The position numbers and the translations under genes were made by a program. Positions 1 through 8,007 of a stretch of 32,103 nt of DNA are shown in pieces. The stretch covers positions 1 to 32,103 of the forward strand of contig JAHDGC010000003.1 of NCBI GenBank assembly GCA_020627865.1, in the 5' to 3' direction. Every line of letters begins with the position of its first letter. Position 1 is the first letter of the stretch. The notes below the pieces were generated by a model that was given only the letters and a program-made list of their open reading frames with translations, made no database searches and had not been told where the DNA came from. Source of the DNA: Saprospiraceae bacterium. GTDB lineage: Bacteria; Bacteroidota; Bacteroidia; Chitinophagales; Saprospiraceae.

Positions 1-441
1 ATTATTATTGTAAAATATATTGTGAATAAAAGTAATGTTTAAAAAATAAAATAACGTATGGAAGACAGATACAAAAACACATGATACATATATTTTTAAT
101 GCGACAAAAACACACAGCTTTTCATATATGATTGTTTGTCAATATGTTATGGTTTTATTGTAAGGCAGCCTAGTAAAATGATACTTAGAGATGACAACTC
201 TTATATATTATCTGATATCTCTACGGATTACAAATCATCACATGCTCATTACGATTAGCATGCAGCCATTAATCATTATGGATGGGATGGTATAATGTTG
301 TTGTCATCCCTCTTCTAAATTATTATTGAGGAAGGTGGTGACCTCAGAAGTGTGGGAGATCGTATTCATATTAATTGAGAGTAATCGCAACGAGACTCTC
401 CAGACGATTACGTTTTTTATATTAAAACAGTAGCCTATCTA
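1..441. other. Non-coding AT-rich stretch with small inverted repeats
   Basis: No convincing gene is seen in these 441 bases. The stretch is AT-rich and holds several short inverted repeats: GGGATG (284-289) with CATCCC (305-310), GAGAGT (377-382) with ACTCTC (395-400), and GTAATCG (381-387) with CGATTAC (405-411). It probably separates an unseen gene to the left from the convergent end of the regulator gene. A 34-codon ATG frame at 191-295 lacks any protein-like character. Confidence 0.5.
381..418 (+). terminator. Possible rho-independent terminator
   Basis: A 7-bp stem GTAATCG/CGATTAC (381-387 with 405-411) is followed at once by a run of six T on the + strand (413-418). It would end a rightward transcript entering from the left edge, facing the leftward regulator gene. 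An overlapping alternative stem GAGAGT/ACTCTC (377-382 with 395-400) competes with it. The stem is short and the loop is 17 nt, so support is modest. Confidence 0.35.
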
Positions 442-1545
442 TCATGCCGTTAACAAGGTCTCTACTTGATACCCTCTCTTCTGATAATACTGCATATTTT
501 CCTTCACGACAATATCCAATGGCAGGTACTGAATGGGTTCCACTGCTTCCTTTTCAACAAGGTGTTTATATAAGGTCTGTATCCCCAAAAAACCTTGCTC
601 AATTGGATTTTGGTTAATCAAAAAATTAATTTTATCTTCCCGTAAATAATTCAGGTTAGACTCGATGAGGTCGAAGCCGATGATCTTGATTTTCTTAACT
701 ATTTTTTCGTCAAGGCACTGTATGGCTTTGTAAGCCCTAGAGTTTGTGAAAAATATACCGGATAAATTAGTATATTTTTCAATCAAGCCTTGTAAAAAAG
801 TTTTTAGTTTCTCATTGTCATTGAATTCTTCAAACTCCAGATTAACAACCTTTACTTTTTTATTGCCATAATTATCAAAATAATATTGAAAACCTTCTTT
901 CTTTTCTATCAAGTGTTTGGCGTTCGTCGAACCTTTGGTCAAGTTTAAAATAATCACCGTTCTTTTTTTCGGTGTCCCAAAATTTAACAACCGTGCAGCA
1001 AGCACCCCGCTTTGATAAGAATGCTGACCGATATAGGATAGCTTTTTAGAAGATTGAAGATTGGTGTTGATAATGACACAGGGAATATTCAGGTTATCGC
1101 ACTTGTTGAGTAATTCCTCTCCTTCATTCAAAAACAAAGGGGAGAACAAAATACCATCTGGCCGGGTACCATCTGGCTGGGTTTTCAGAATATTCCTAGC
1201 TTGGCGATCAAAATCTTCAGGACTTAATAACTTGAAAAAATAATATTCAATATTCAACCCGAAATGCTGCACCTGCTTTCTGGCTTCTTCTGCACCAGCA
1301 AAAGGTTGTTTCCAATAAGGGTCTTCGTTGTAATCAGGAAGTAGCACCGCCACACGATAATTTTCTCCCTTGGCCAAAATACTCGCGGCTATATTACGCT
1401 CATAGCCTAATTCTTTCATGACCTTTAAAACTTCTTCTCTTTTTTCTGGAGATACTTTCCCCCTATTATGAATGACCCGGTCTACTGTGCCTGGGGATAC
1501 GCCGGCATGTTCTGCAACATCTATTATACGTACTCTTTTTTTCAT
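442..1545 (-). CDS. LacI-family transcriptional regulator
   Basis: A 367-aa protein with an N-terminal LacI-type helix-turn-helix (about residues 6-30, with VAEHAGVSPGTVDRVIHNRG as recognition region) and the hinge-like KVMKELGYERN. A periplasmic-binding-protein-like sugar sensor domain follows from about residue 60 (VAVLLPDYNEDPYWKQPFAG) to the end. Length fits LacI regulators. It is divergent from the ROK kinase/NagB operon, and three palindromic sites lie between the two. I infer that it represses, or is relieved by, an amino-sugar signal such as GlcNAc or GlcNAc-6-P and also controls its own promoter. The start is set by MKKRVRIIDVAEHAG, the normal LacI beginning. The effector cannot be read from sequence. 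Confidence 0.9.
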   Translation of the reverse strand: MKKRVRIIDVAEHAGVSPGTVDRVIHNRGKVSPEKREEVLKVMKELGYERNIAASILAKGENYRVAVLLPDYNEDPYWKQPFAGAEEARKQVQHFGLNIEYYFFKLLSPEDFDRQARNILKTQPDGTRPDGILFSPLFLNEGEELLNKCDNLNIPCVIINTNLQSSKKLSYIGQHSYQSGVLAARLLNFGTPKKRTVIILNLTKGSTNAKHLIEKKEGFQYYFDNYGNKKVKVVNLEFEEFNDNEKLKTFLQGLIEKYTNLSGIFFTNSRAYKAIQCLDEKIVKKIKIIGFDLIESNLNYLREDKINFLINQNPIEQGFLGIQTLYKHLVEKEAVEPIQYLPLDIVVKENMQYYQKRGYQVETLLTA

Positions 1546-1610
1546 GTGTTAATCTATTTGAAAATTACATTACTCTTGAGAATATGGTGTAATTAAATGA
1601 AGATTTAATA

Positions 1611-1618
1611 CAAAGATA
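1611..1618 (-). promoter_or_regulatory. Putative -7 element of the regulator gene
   Basis: On the - strand this reads TATCTTTG, a full match to the Bacteroidota -7 consensus TAnnTTTG. The transcript would begin near 1604, about 60 nt before the regulator start codon. The -33 region would fall on operator site 1 (1637-1650), which suggests autoregulation. No transcript data are available. Confidence 0.5.
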
Positions 1619-1636
1619 AGCAAAATTAATGAAAAC

Positions 1637-1703
1637 TGTGTGCGCGCACAGTCAATATTAAATTTTTTGTGTGCGAACACAAAAAAAACTGTGTGCGCAC
1701 ACA
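1637..1703. promoter_or_regulatory. Three LacI-type operator palindromes
   Basis: Three copies of a 14-bp palindrome lie between the divergent genes. Site 1 (1637-1650) reads TGTGTGCGCGCACA and contains a perfect 12-bp palindrome at 1639-1650. Site 2 (1668-1681) reads TGTGTGCGAACACA and is flanked by T and A tracts. Site 3 (1690-1703) reads TGTGTGCGCACACA and is perfectly symmetric. Centres are about 31 and 22 bp apart, near three and two helical turns, so proteins would sit on similar faces. Even-length CG-centred palindromes are typical LacI-family operators. Site 3 abuts the kinase-side promoter and site 1 the regulator-side promoter. No similar site was seen upstream of susC, the GH20 gene or the symporter. 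Confidence 0.75.
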
Positions 1704-1722
1704 CAAATATAAAAATAATTAT

Positions 1723-1730
1723 TACCTTTG
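1723..1730 (+). promoter_or_regulatory. Putative -7 element of the kinase/nagB operon
   Basis: TACCTTTG is a full match to the Bacteroidota -7 consensus TAnnTTTG and lies 33 nt before the kinase start codon. The -33 region falls at about 1698-1704, overlapping operator site 3, which would let a bound LacI protein block the promoter. Confidence 0.55.
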
Positions 1731-1762
1731 TCTCAATAGTATTCCTGAAATTAAAGTTCAAT

Positions 1763-2743
1763 ATGAAAAAAATACATCAAAAATTAATACTCGGGGTTGA
1801 TATAGGTGGTACTTATATCAAGCTTGGGCTGGTTCATCCAGAGCAGGGAATTCTAGGGAAGGCACGGATTCGAACGGCTGCTGTCAAGGGGAAGTCAGGT
1901 TTTGTTAGAGCCCTTTCTGAGAAAATTGATGAATTGAAGCATACTACAAACTTGGATTATACATTAGAAGGGATAGGTATCGGGGCGCCTGGGATAAGTA
2001 CAGAAGAGGGGGTTATTGTTCAGGCCGCGAATATCTCTTTTTTGACGAATGTCAATCTCGTGAAACTGCTGGAGCGGGAATTTCATGTCCCAGTTGTGTT
2101 GGCCAAGGATAGTAGCTTGGCTGCTATAGGGGAAGGAGCGTTCGGTGTAGCAAAAGGTATGAAAAATTATATTGTACTCACACTTGGAACCGGATTGGGT
2201 TGTGCGGTAGTGGTCAATGGAGAAATATTGAAGGGGGCTTCTGGCTTGGCCGGAGAATTTGGACATACCTTAGTCCGGAAAAATGAACGATTGTGCGGTT
2301 GCGGACGAAAAGGATGCCTAGAAACCTATGTGTCAGGGAAGGGAATTGTCAGAACTGTCTTCGAATTGTTGGCCAATAGCAATAAAAAAAGTAGCTTACG
2401 GGATTATTCGTACAATGAAATCACGCCTAAAATAATTTTTCAAGAAGCCCAAAAAAATGATCCGGTTGCTAAAAAGGCATTCCGAGATACTGGAAAAATA
2501 CTAGGAGAGAAGATCGCAAACTTGTTCACCATCTTTGACCCAGAAGCTGTAATCCTCGCAGGAGGCCTCATCGAAGCGGCTGATTTTCTCCTGCCAGTTA
2601 TCGTGGAGACCGTAGAAAAAAGCACACTCTATTTTTTAAAAGATAAAACCAACGTTTTGTTGTCTGCTCTGGGAGCAAATGATGCCGCCTTGTTCGGTGC
2701 CGCATCTTTGATCCTGAAGAGAAAAAAAGAAATTTTGATATGA
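1763..2743 (+). CDS. ROK-family sugar kinase (probable N-acetylglucosamine kinase)
   Basis: A 326-aa protein starting MKKIHQKLILGVDIGGT. It has the N-terminal phosphate-binding DIGGT (13-17), a second nucleotide-binding segment LTLGTGLGCAVV (139-150), and the ROK zinc signature: H168 in EFGHT and C178, C180 and C185 in the CGCGRKGC run. The usual NDANAAA loop around the catalytic Asp reads KDSSLAA, keeping D116 but replacing the preceding Asn with Lys. ROK kinases phosphorylate glucose, GlcNAc or ManNAc. Sitting beside NagB and GH20, GlcNAc to GlcNAc-6-P is most likely. The start at 1763 was chosen over an upstream in-frame ATG at 1640 because that one lies inside the operator and would add 41 residues with no ROK homology. 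It overlaps the next gene by 4 bp (ATGA). Confidence 0.88.
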   Translation: MKKIHQKLILGVDIGGTYIKLGLVHPEQGILGKARIRTAAVKGKSGFVRALSEKIDELKHTTNLDYTLEGIGIGAPGISTEEGVIVQAANISFLTNVNLVKLLEREFHVPVVLAKDSSLAAIGEGAFGVAKGMKNYIVLTLGTGLGCAVVVNGEILKGASGLAGEFGHTLVRKNERLCGCGRKGCLETYVSGKGIVRTVFELLANSNKKSSLRDYSYNEITPKIIFQEAQKNDPVAKKAFRDTGKILGEKIANLFTIFDPEAVILAGGLIEAADFLLPVIVETVEKSTLYFLKDKTNVLLSALGANDAALFGAASLILKRKKEILI

Positions 2744-4683
2744 TTGCAACAAGTAAAATGAAAGAACCCAAGGTTTTAAAGTACCAGCTAAAATCTCTGG
2801 AAAAGCTTCCTGTAAAAATATGGGACGCATCCTCGCAGGCTTCCATTCATGTTGCCCATTCCATAGCCCTAGCGATTCGGCAAAAGCAACAGGAATCCGA
2901 AAATATCGTGTTAGGATTGGCCACAGGTTCTACACCTATTATGGTGTATAATGAATTGGTACGCATGCACAAGGAGGAAGGCTTGAGCTTTCACAATGTC
3001 ATCACGTTTAACCTTGATGAGTACTACCCGATGCCACCCGATGCTCGCCAGAGTTATGTCTACTTCATGAACGAGTATCTGTTTAATCATATTAATATTC
3101 CTAAAGAAAATATTCACATTCCTGATGGCACCCTTTCTATGGACGAAATCGGTGCTTATTGCGAACAGTATGAAAAACTGATTGATTTTCATGGTGGTAT
3201 TGACATCCAACTTTTGGGTATCGGACGAACAGGCCATATTGGTTTCAACGAGCCGGGTTCCTGGGAATCATCCCTGACTCGTCTCGTGCGTCTTGATCCG
3301 GTAACCAGACGAGATGCGTTGAAAGATTTTGTCAAGGAAGAAAATGTACCGCATCGGGCCGTTACAATGGGGATTGCCAGTATCATGAAGGCTAAAACCA
3401 TCTATCTGATGGCTTGGGGACAACACAAAGCTCCCGTTGTACAAAAAGCAGTCGAGGGTGTCATTACCTCAAGCATACCATCTACGTTTTTGCAAAAGCA
3501 TAACAATGTAAAAGTTGTGGTGGATACCGAAGCTGCTGGAGAATTGACGCGGGTTAAAACCCCTTGGCTGGTTGGTTTATGTAATTGGAATGATGACCTT
3601 GTTGCCAAAGCAGTCGTTTGGTTATCCCAAAAAGTAGATAAACCTATCCTAAAATTAACCGACCTCGATTATAACGAAAATCACCTAAGTGATCTTATTG
3701 TAGAACGCCACTCTGCTTATAGTATCAATATTGAAATCTTCAACCGCTTGCAAAGAACCATTACCGGATGGCCGGGCGGAAAACCGGGCGAAGATGACAA
3801 GTACAGACCGGAAAGGGCAATGCCTGCTAAAAAACGAGTCATCATTTTTAGTCCGCATCCGGATGATGATGTCATCTCCATGGGGGGCACTTTCCAAAGA
3901 CTTGTCGAGCAAGGGCATGAGGTGCATGTGGCTTATCAAACTTCTGGGAATATCGCCGTGCATGATCATGACGCTATTCGATTTTTAGAATTTATAGAGG
4001 AGTTTGGTATAAAAGAAGCGATCTTGAGCGAAGAAGGAAAAGAGAAGGTCAATAAGTTGATTAAAAAAATCATCAAGAAAAAAGCAAGGGAAAAAGACAC
4101 GGCTTCTACTTTGAATGTCAAGGGGATTATCAGAAGGGGAGAAGCAAGAGGCGGTGCCCGTTTTTGCGGCTTGACAGATGAACAGATTCATTTCCTCGAT
4201 TTGCCTTTTTATGAAACCGGTGCAACCCGTAAGAACCCTGTTGGAGATTTGGATATTGAAATCATTATGAGTCTAATTGAAAAAATCAAACCCCATCAGA
4301 TATATGCGGCCGGAGACCTTGCAGACCCACACGGTACGCACCGGGTTTGCCTGGATGCGATCTTTGAAGCCTTCGAGAAATTGAAATCCAAGAAGTGGAT
4401 GAAAGATTGTTGGCTTTGGCTGTACCGGGGCGCATGGCACGAATGGCAACCACACGAAATAGAAATGGCCGTGCCGATCAGCCCACAAGAATTGCACAAT
4501 AAACGGAAGGCTATTTTTATGCATCAATCCCAAAAAGATAGCCCGCCTTTCCCTGGCAATGACGAACGCGAATTCTGGGTAAGGGCCGAAGATAGAAATA
4601 GAGAAACGGCAGACAGATATCGCTCATTAGGCCTCGCCGAATATGAGGCGATGGAGGCATTTGTCCGCTGGAAATTTGAATAA
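2740..4683 (+). CDS. nagB: Glucosamine-6-phosphate deaminase fused to LmbE/PIG-L deacetylase domain
   Basis: A 647-aa two-domain protein, against about 260 aa for stand-alone NagB. Residues about 15-340 are NagB-like: LGLATGSTP (58-66), FNLDEYYP (90-97, catalytic Asp93) and GIGRTGHIGFNEPG (160-173). Residues about 364-647 are LmbE/PIG-L-like, with the zinc motif PHPDDD (372-377) and a later HGTH (531-534). NagB converts glucosamine-6-P to fructose-6-P and ammonia. PIG-L enzymes remove acetyl groups from GlcNAc moieties, so the second domain may deacetylate GlcNAc-6-P, which would explain the lack of nagA here; this is inference. The position equivalent to E. coli NagB Asp141 is Thr164, while the His143 and Glu148 equivalents (H166, E171) are kept. 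The start overlaps the kinase stop (ATGA), implying translational coupling. An internal ATG at 2758 is a possible alternative start. Confidence 0.88.
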   Translation: MIATSKMKEPKVLKYQLKSLEKLPVKIWDASSQASIHVAHSIALAIRQKQQESENIVLGLATGSTPIMVYNELVRMHKEEGLSFHNVITFNLDEYYPMPPDARQSYVYFMNEYLFNHINIPKENIHIPDGTLSMDEIGAYCEQYEKLIDFHGGIDIQLLGIGRTGHIGFNEPGSWESSLTRLVRLDPVTRRDALKDFVKEENVPHRAVTMGIASIMKAKTIYLMAWGQHKAPVVQKAVEGVITSSIPSTFLQKHNNVKVVVDTEAAGELTRVKTPWLVGLCNWNDDLVAKAVVWLSQKVDKPILKLTDLDYNENHLSDLIVERHSAYSINIEIFNRLQRTITGWPGGKPGEDDKYRPERAMPAKKRVIIFSPHPDDDVISMGGTFQRLVEQGHEVHVAYQTSGNIAVHDHDAIRFLEFIEEFGIKEAILSEEGKEKVNKLIKKIIKKKAREKDTASTLNVKGIIRRGEARGGARFCGLTDEQIHFLDLPFYETGATRKNPVGDLDIEIIMSLIEKIKPHQIYAAGDLADPHGTHRVCLDAIFEAFEKLKSKKWMKDCWLWLYRGAWHEWQPHEIEMAVPISPQELHNKRKAIFMHQSQKDSPPFPGNDEREFWVRAEDRNRETADRYRSLGLAEYEAMEAFVRWKFE

Positions 4684-4843
4684 TAAGTATTTTTATATAT
4701 AATTCTAAACAAAGCGCAACAAAGAAAAGTCTTTGTTAAATTCCATTCTAGTCTATTGAATATAATATCCATCTTAAGATTAGACCGATGTACTATGTTT
4801 ATCTACAAAGTAAATTAATATTTTTTAATCTAAATTCATTACA

Positions 4844-7800
4844 ATGCGAATTTTAACCACTTTACTTGCGCTACTGCTTTTCGCAACATTAGCTATCGCG
4901 CAAAAAACGGTCTCAGGAACAATCATGGATGCTAATGGGGATACGGTCATTGGCGCCAACATTTTAGAAAAAGGTACTGCCAATGGAACAATAACAGATA
5001 TTGACGGTACTTTTAAATTGAAAGTCACCGATGAAAATGCTGTTCTTGTGATTTCTTACACCGGTTATGCTAATCAGGAATTGAAAGTATCCGAGCAAGC
5101 ATCCTTTGATAACATCGTCCTTCAAGAAGGTATAGATCTTTCTGAGGTTGTTGTCACGGCATTAGGTATTTCTAGAGAGAAGAAAGGTTTGACTTATGCC
5201 GTTGATGAAGTAGATGCTTCAGAGTTAACGACAGTGAAAGATGCGAACGTCGTAAATACCTTGTCGGGAAAAGCGGCTGGGGTATTTATTAATCGTGGTG
5301 GATCGGGTGTTGGTTCTTCTGCTAAAGTTATCTTGCGGGGGAACAAATCTACGACCAATAATCAACCACTGTATGTTGTGAACGGTATCCCGATCACCAA
5401 TAGTAATGCCGGTAGCCAAGCCGGTGTCTTTGGTGGCGGTGTCGATGGTGGTGATGGTATCTCGAATATCAACCCTGAAGACATTGAGTCTGTAAGTATT
5501 TTGAAAGGGGCATCCGCAGCGGCACTTTATGGAAGTCAGGCTGCAAATGGTGTCATCATGATTACTACAAAAAAAGGAGCCGCTGGGAAACCCAAAATTA
5601 GTTTGTCATCCAGTACGGTTTTTGAAAGTGTGTCCAGCCTTCCCGATTTGCAATACAAGTACGGGCAAAGTTCTCCAGGGGCAGAATTCAGTTGGGGCGA
5701 TGCGGTAAGTGCGCCCGATCATGTAACTGATTTTTTCCAGACGGGTGTTAATCTTATCAATTCTTTTTCCATTAGTGGAGGAGCAGAAAATATGCAAAGT
5801 TATTTTTCTTATTCCAATAATAGTGCTAAAGGAATTATTCCGACCAATGAATTGAAACGGCACAATTTCAGTTTCAATCAATCTGCTCAGTTTTTTGATA
5901 AAAAATTGGGCTTAAATGGTTCTGTAAATTTCATTAATCAAAAAGTGAATAATCGTCCTGCTGGAGGATTATATTTTAATCCTTTAACAGGCCTGTATTT
6001 TTTCCCAAGAGGATTGGACTTTGGAGAATATGAAAGCAACTATGAAGTTTACTCTCCTGACAGAAATATCAATTTACAAAACTGGGTGGCAGACAGAGAC
6101 ATTCAACAAAACCCTTTTTGGATTTTGAACAGAAACTTGAATGAAAACACCCGGAATAGAATGATCTCCGCAGTATCTGCAAAATACCAATTGACGGATT
6201 GGCTCAACGTTCAGGCTCGTGGTAATATTGATAAAGCAGTTGATAATTATGAACAAAAAGCTTACGCTTCTACCCAGGGGACATTGGCAGACCACAACGG
6301 ACGTTACGTTTTAAGGAATACAGATGAACAACAGCTTTATGGGGATGTTATACTTGGCATGAATAAAAATTTATCCGATAATCTAGCCTTGGATGTCAAT
6401 CTTGGAGCAAGCCACACGAACCGGAGTTTCTATACTGTTTTTGCAGATTCTAAAGATGGTGATTTATCCTTTGCCAATAAATTCGGATTGCAATATTTGA
6501 AAAACCCTAATGGCGGAAGATTATATGAGGGACTTTCTAGGGTAAAGAAAAATGCCGTTTTCGCAAGTGCGCAGTTAGGGATCAACAATGCCTATTATAT
6601 AGATCTTACGGCTAGAAATGATTGGTCTTCTGCATTGCCAACGCAATCGTACTTCTATCCCTCTATCGGTGCAAGTGTTGTGTTGTCGGAATTGTTTGAA
6701 GTGAAGGGAATGGATTTCGCAAAGCTTCGGGCATCTTATGCCATCGTGGGGAATGATGTGCCTGCCTACGCAACCAACGAGCGAGATAACAGAGGACAGG
6801 TTGTAAACGGTCAATTGGAATTGTCAGGAGAAGGCCCGATTCCGGGAACGATACTGCAACCAGAAGAATCCAAATCATTTGAGGTAGGATTGGATTTAAG
6901 GTTTTTGCAAAGCAAATTGACGCTGGATTTAACGTACTATAAAACAAACACTATCAATCAGTACATTAATATTTCTGCCCCTGCTGGTTCAGGGTTTGAA
7001 AGGTATTTGGTCAATGCAGGTGATATTCAAAATGCTGGAATCGAAGCAGCCTTGGGGTATAGACTTGTTGACAGAAAAAACTTTACATGGAATGGTTTCC
7101 TGAATTTTACAATGAATAGAAACGAAGTACTTGAGGTGCATCCTGAGTTTGATGAGAATGAGGAAGCGACTTTTTTCATTACGAATGAAGCGGTAAATAG
7201 TTATGGAATGGCCCTTAAGAAAGGCGGCTCATTTGGAGATATTTATGGGGTGCAATTCGCTAGAGATGACAATGGCAAAATGATTATTGATGCAGATGGT
7301 AAACCCAAAAAAGGAGACTTTGGGCTTTTAGGAAATCCAAATCCTGATTTCATGATGGGACTGAGTAATGAAATTGCTTTTAAAGGAATCAGTTTACGGT
7401 TTTTAATTGATGGTAGATTTGGTGGGCAAGTCATGTCCATAACTGAAGCCCTTCTGGATGAGTTTGGTGTTTCGCAGAGAACGGCTGATGCTCGGGATGC
7501 GGGCAGCGTATCTGTTGATGCTATTAGTGAAGTGGATAACTCCGCGATTTCAAGTATTGACCCGGCAACTTATTATGGTGCTGTTGGTGGCAGAAATGGT
7601 ATTACCGAAAATTATATTTACGATGCAACGAATATCCGATTAAGAGAGCTATCTGTAGGGTACCAACTTCCAAGTTCATTGTTAAAGAATTCTGGATTTA
7701 TCGAAACGGCAAAAATTTCTTTTATCGGTAGAAATCTTTTCTTCTTGATGAACGAGGCTCCGTTTGATCCTGATGTAACTTTTTCTACAGGTGTTGGACT

Positions 7801-7870
7801 GCAAGGCATAGATATTTTCAGTTTGCCAGCAAGTCGTAATTTTGGATTTAATATAACACTTGGGTTTTAA
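4844..7870 (+). CDS. susC: SusC/RagA-family TonB-dependent outer membrane transporter
   Basis: A 1008-aa protein with a signal peptide (about 1-19, ending AIAQ), a carboxypeptidase-regulatory-like beta-sandwich (about 22-95, VSGTIMDANGDTVIGANI) and the linker LSEVVVTALGISREKKG. A plug domain follows (about 110-235), with the SusC signature PLYVVNGIPI and SVSILKGASAAALYGSQAANGVIMITTK split over its end, then a C-terminal beta-barrel ending NFGFNITLGF. Length is normal. SusC forms the barrel of a pump whose lid is SusD, taking oligosaccharides into the periplasm with TonB energy. The surrounding kinase, deaminase and hexosaminidase point to chitooligosaccharides or GlcNAc-containing glycans. 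A 160-bp gap separates it from nagB. It could be read from the kinase promoter or its own; only a weak TATGTTTA at 4794-4801 resembles a -7 element. Confidence 0.93.
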   Translation: MRILTTLLALLLFATLAIAQKTVSGTIMDANGDTVIGANILEKGTANGTITDIDGTFKLKVTDENAVLVISYTGYANQELKVSEQASFDNIVLQEGIDLSEVVVTALGISREKKGLTYAVDEVDASELTTVKDANVVNTLSGKAAGVFINRGGSGVGSSAKVILRGNKSTTNNQPLYVVNGIPITNSNAGSQAGVFGGGVDGGDGISNINPEDIESVSILKGASAAALYGSQAANGVIMITTKKGAAGKPKISLSSSTVFESVSSLPDLQYKYGQSSPGAEFSWGDAVSAPDHVTDFFQTGVNLINSFSISGGAENMQSYFSYSNNSAKGIIPTNELKRHNFSFNQSAQFFDKKLGLNGSVNFINQKVNNRPAGGLYFNPLTGLYFFPRGLDFGEYESNYEVYSPDRNINLQNWVADRDIQQNPFWILNRNLNENTRNRMISAVSAKYQLTDWLNVQARGNIDKAVDNYEQKAYASTQGTLADHNGRYVLRNTDEQQLYGDVILGMNKNLSDNLALDVNLGASHTNRSFYTVFADSKDGDLSFANKFGLQYLKNPNGGRLYEGLSRVKKNAVFASAQLGINNAYYIDLTARNDWSSALPTQSYFYPSIGASVVLSELFEVKGMDFAKLRASYAIVGNDVPAYATNERDNRGQVVNGQLELSGEGPIPGTILQPEESKSFEVGLDLRFLQSKLTLDLTYYKTNTINQYINISAPAGSGFERYLVNAGDIQNAGIEAALGYRLVDRKNFTWNGFLNFTMNRNEVLEVHPEFDENEEATFFITNEAVNSYGMALKKGGSFGDIYGVQFARDDNGKMIIDADGKPKKGDFGLLGNPNPDFMMGLSNEIAFKGISLRFLIDGRFGGQVMSITEALLDEFGVSQRTADARDAGSVSVDAISEVDNSAISSIDPATYYGAVGGRNGITENYIYDATNIRLRELSVGYQLPSSLLKNSGFIETAKISFIGRNLFFLMNEAPFDPDVTFSTGVGLQGIDIFSLPASRNFGFNITLGF

Positions 7871-7881
7871 TCTTTTGTTCT

Positions 7882-7918
7882 AAATATAGCCGGTAGCTTC
7901 AAGCAATTGACTATATTT
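7882..7918 (+). repeat. Hairpin with GCTTCAAGC apex between susC and susD
   Basis: Outer arms AAATATAG (7882-7889) and CTATATTT (7911-7918) close a long, nearly symmetric stem, with CGGT/ATTG wobble pairs inside. The apex is GCT-TCA-AGC (7896-7904). It starts 12 nt after the susC stop. No T-tract follows, so it may be an RNA-stability or processing element that sets the susC:susD ratio rather than a simple terminator. It belongs to the apex-sharing family also seen at 9598, 12219 and 24243. Confidence 0.6.
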
Positions 7919-8007
7919 AATCTAAAAACAGAGTTTAAGTTGATTTTGGTCATTTAATATTTAGGAAAAATTAATACCAATCAATTAAAACTTAAAATAA
8001 ATTAATT

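Noticed and set aside
191-295. A 34-codon ATG frame in the left non-coding region
   Set aside because: The product is a run of hydrophobic and His/Met residues with no signal-like or domain-like order, no start-site support, and it ends by chance in an AT-rich stretch.
1640-1762. In-frame upstream ATG extending the ROK kinase by 41 residues
   Set aside because: It lies inside the operator palindromes and upstream of the likely transcription start; the extra residues do not match the kinase family, whose start fits ATG 1763.
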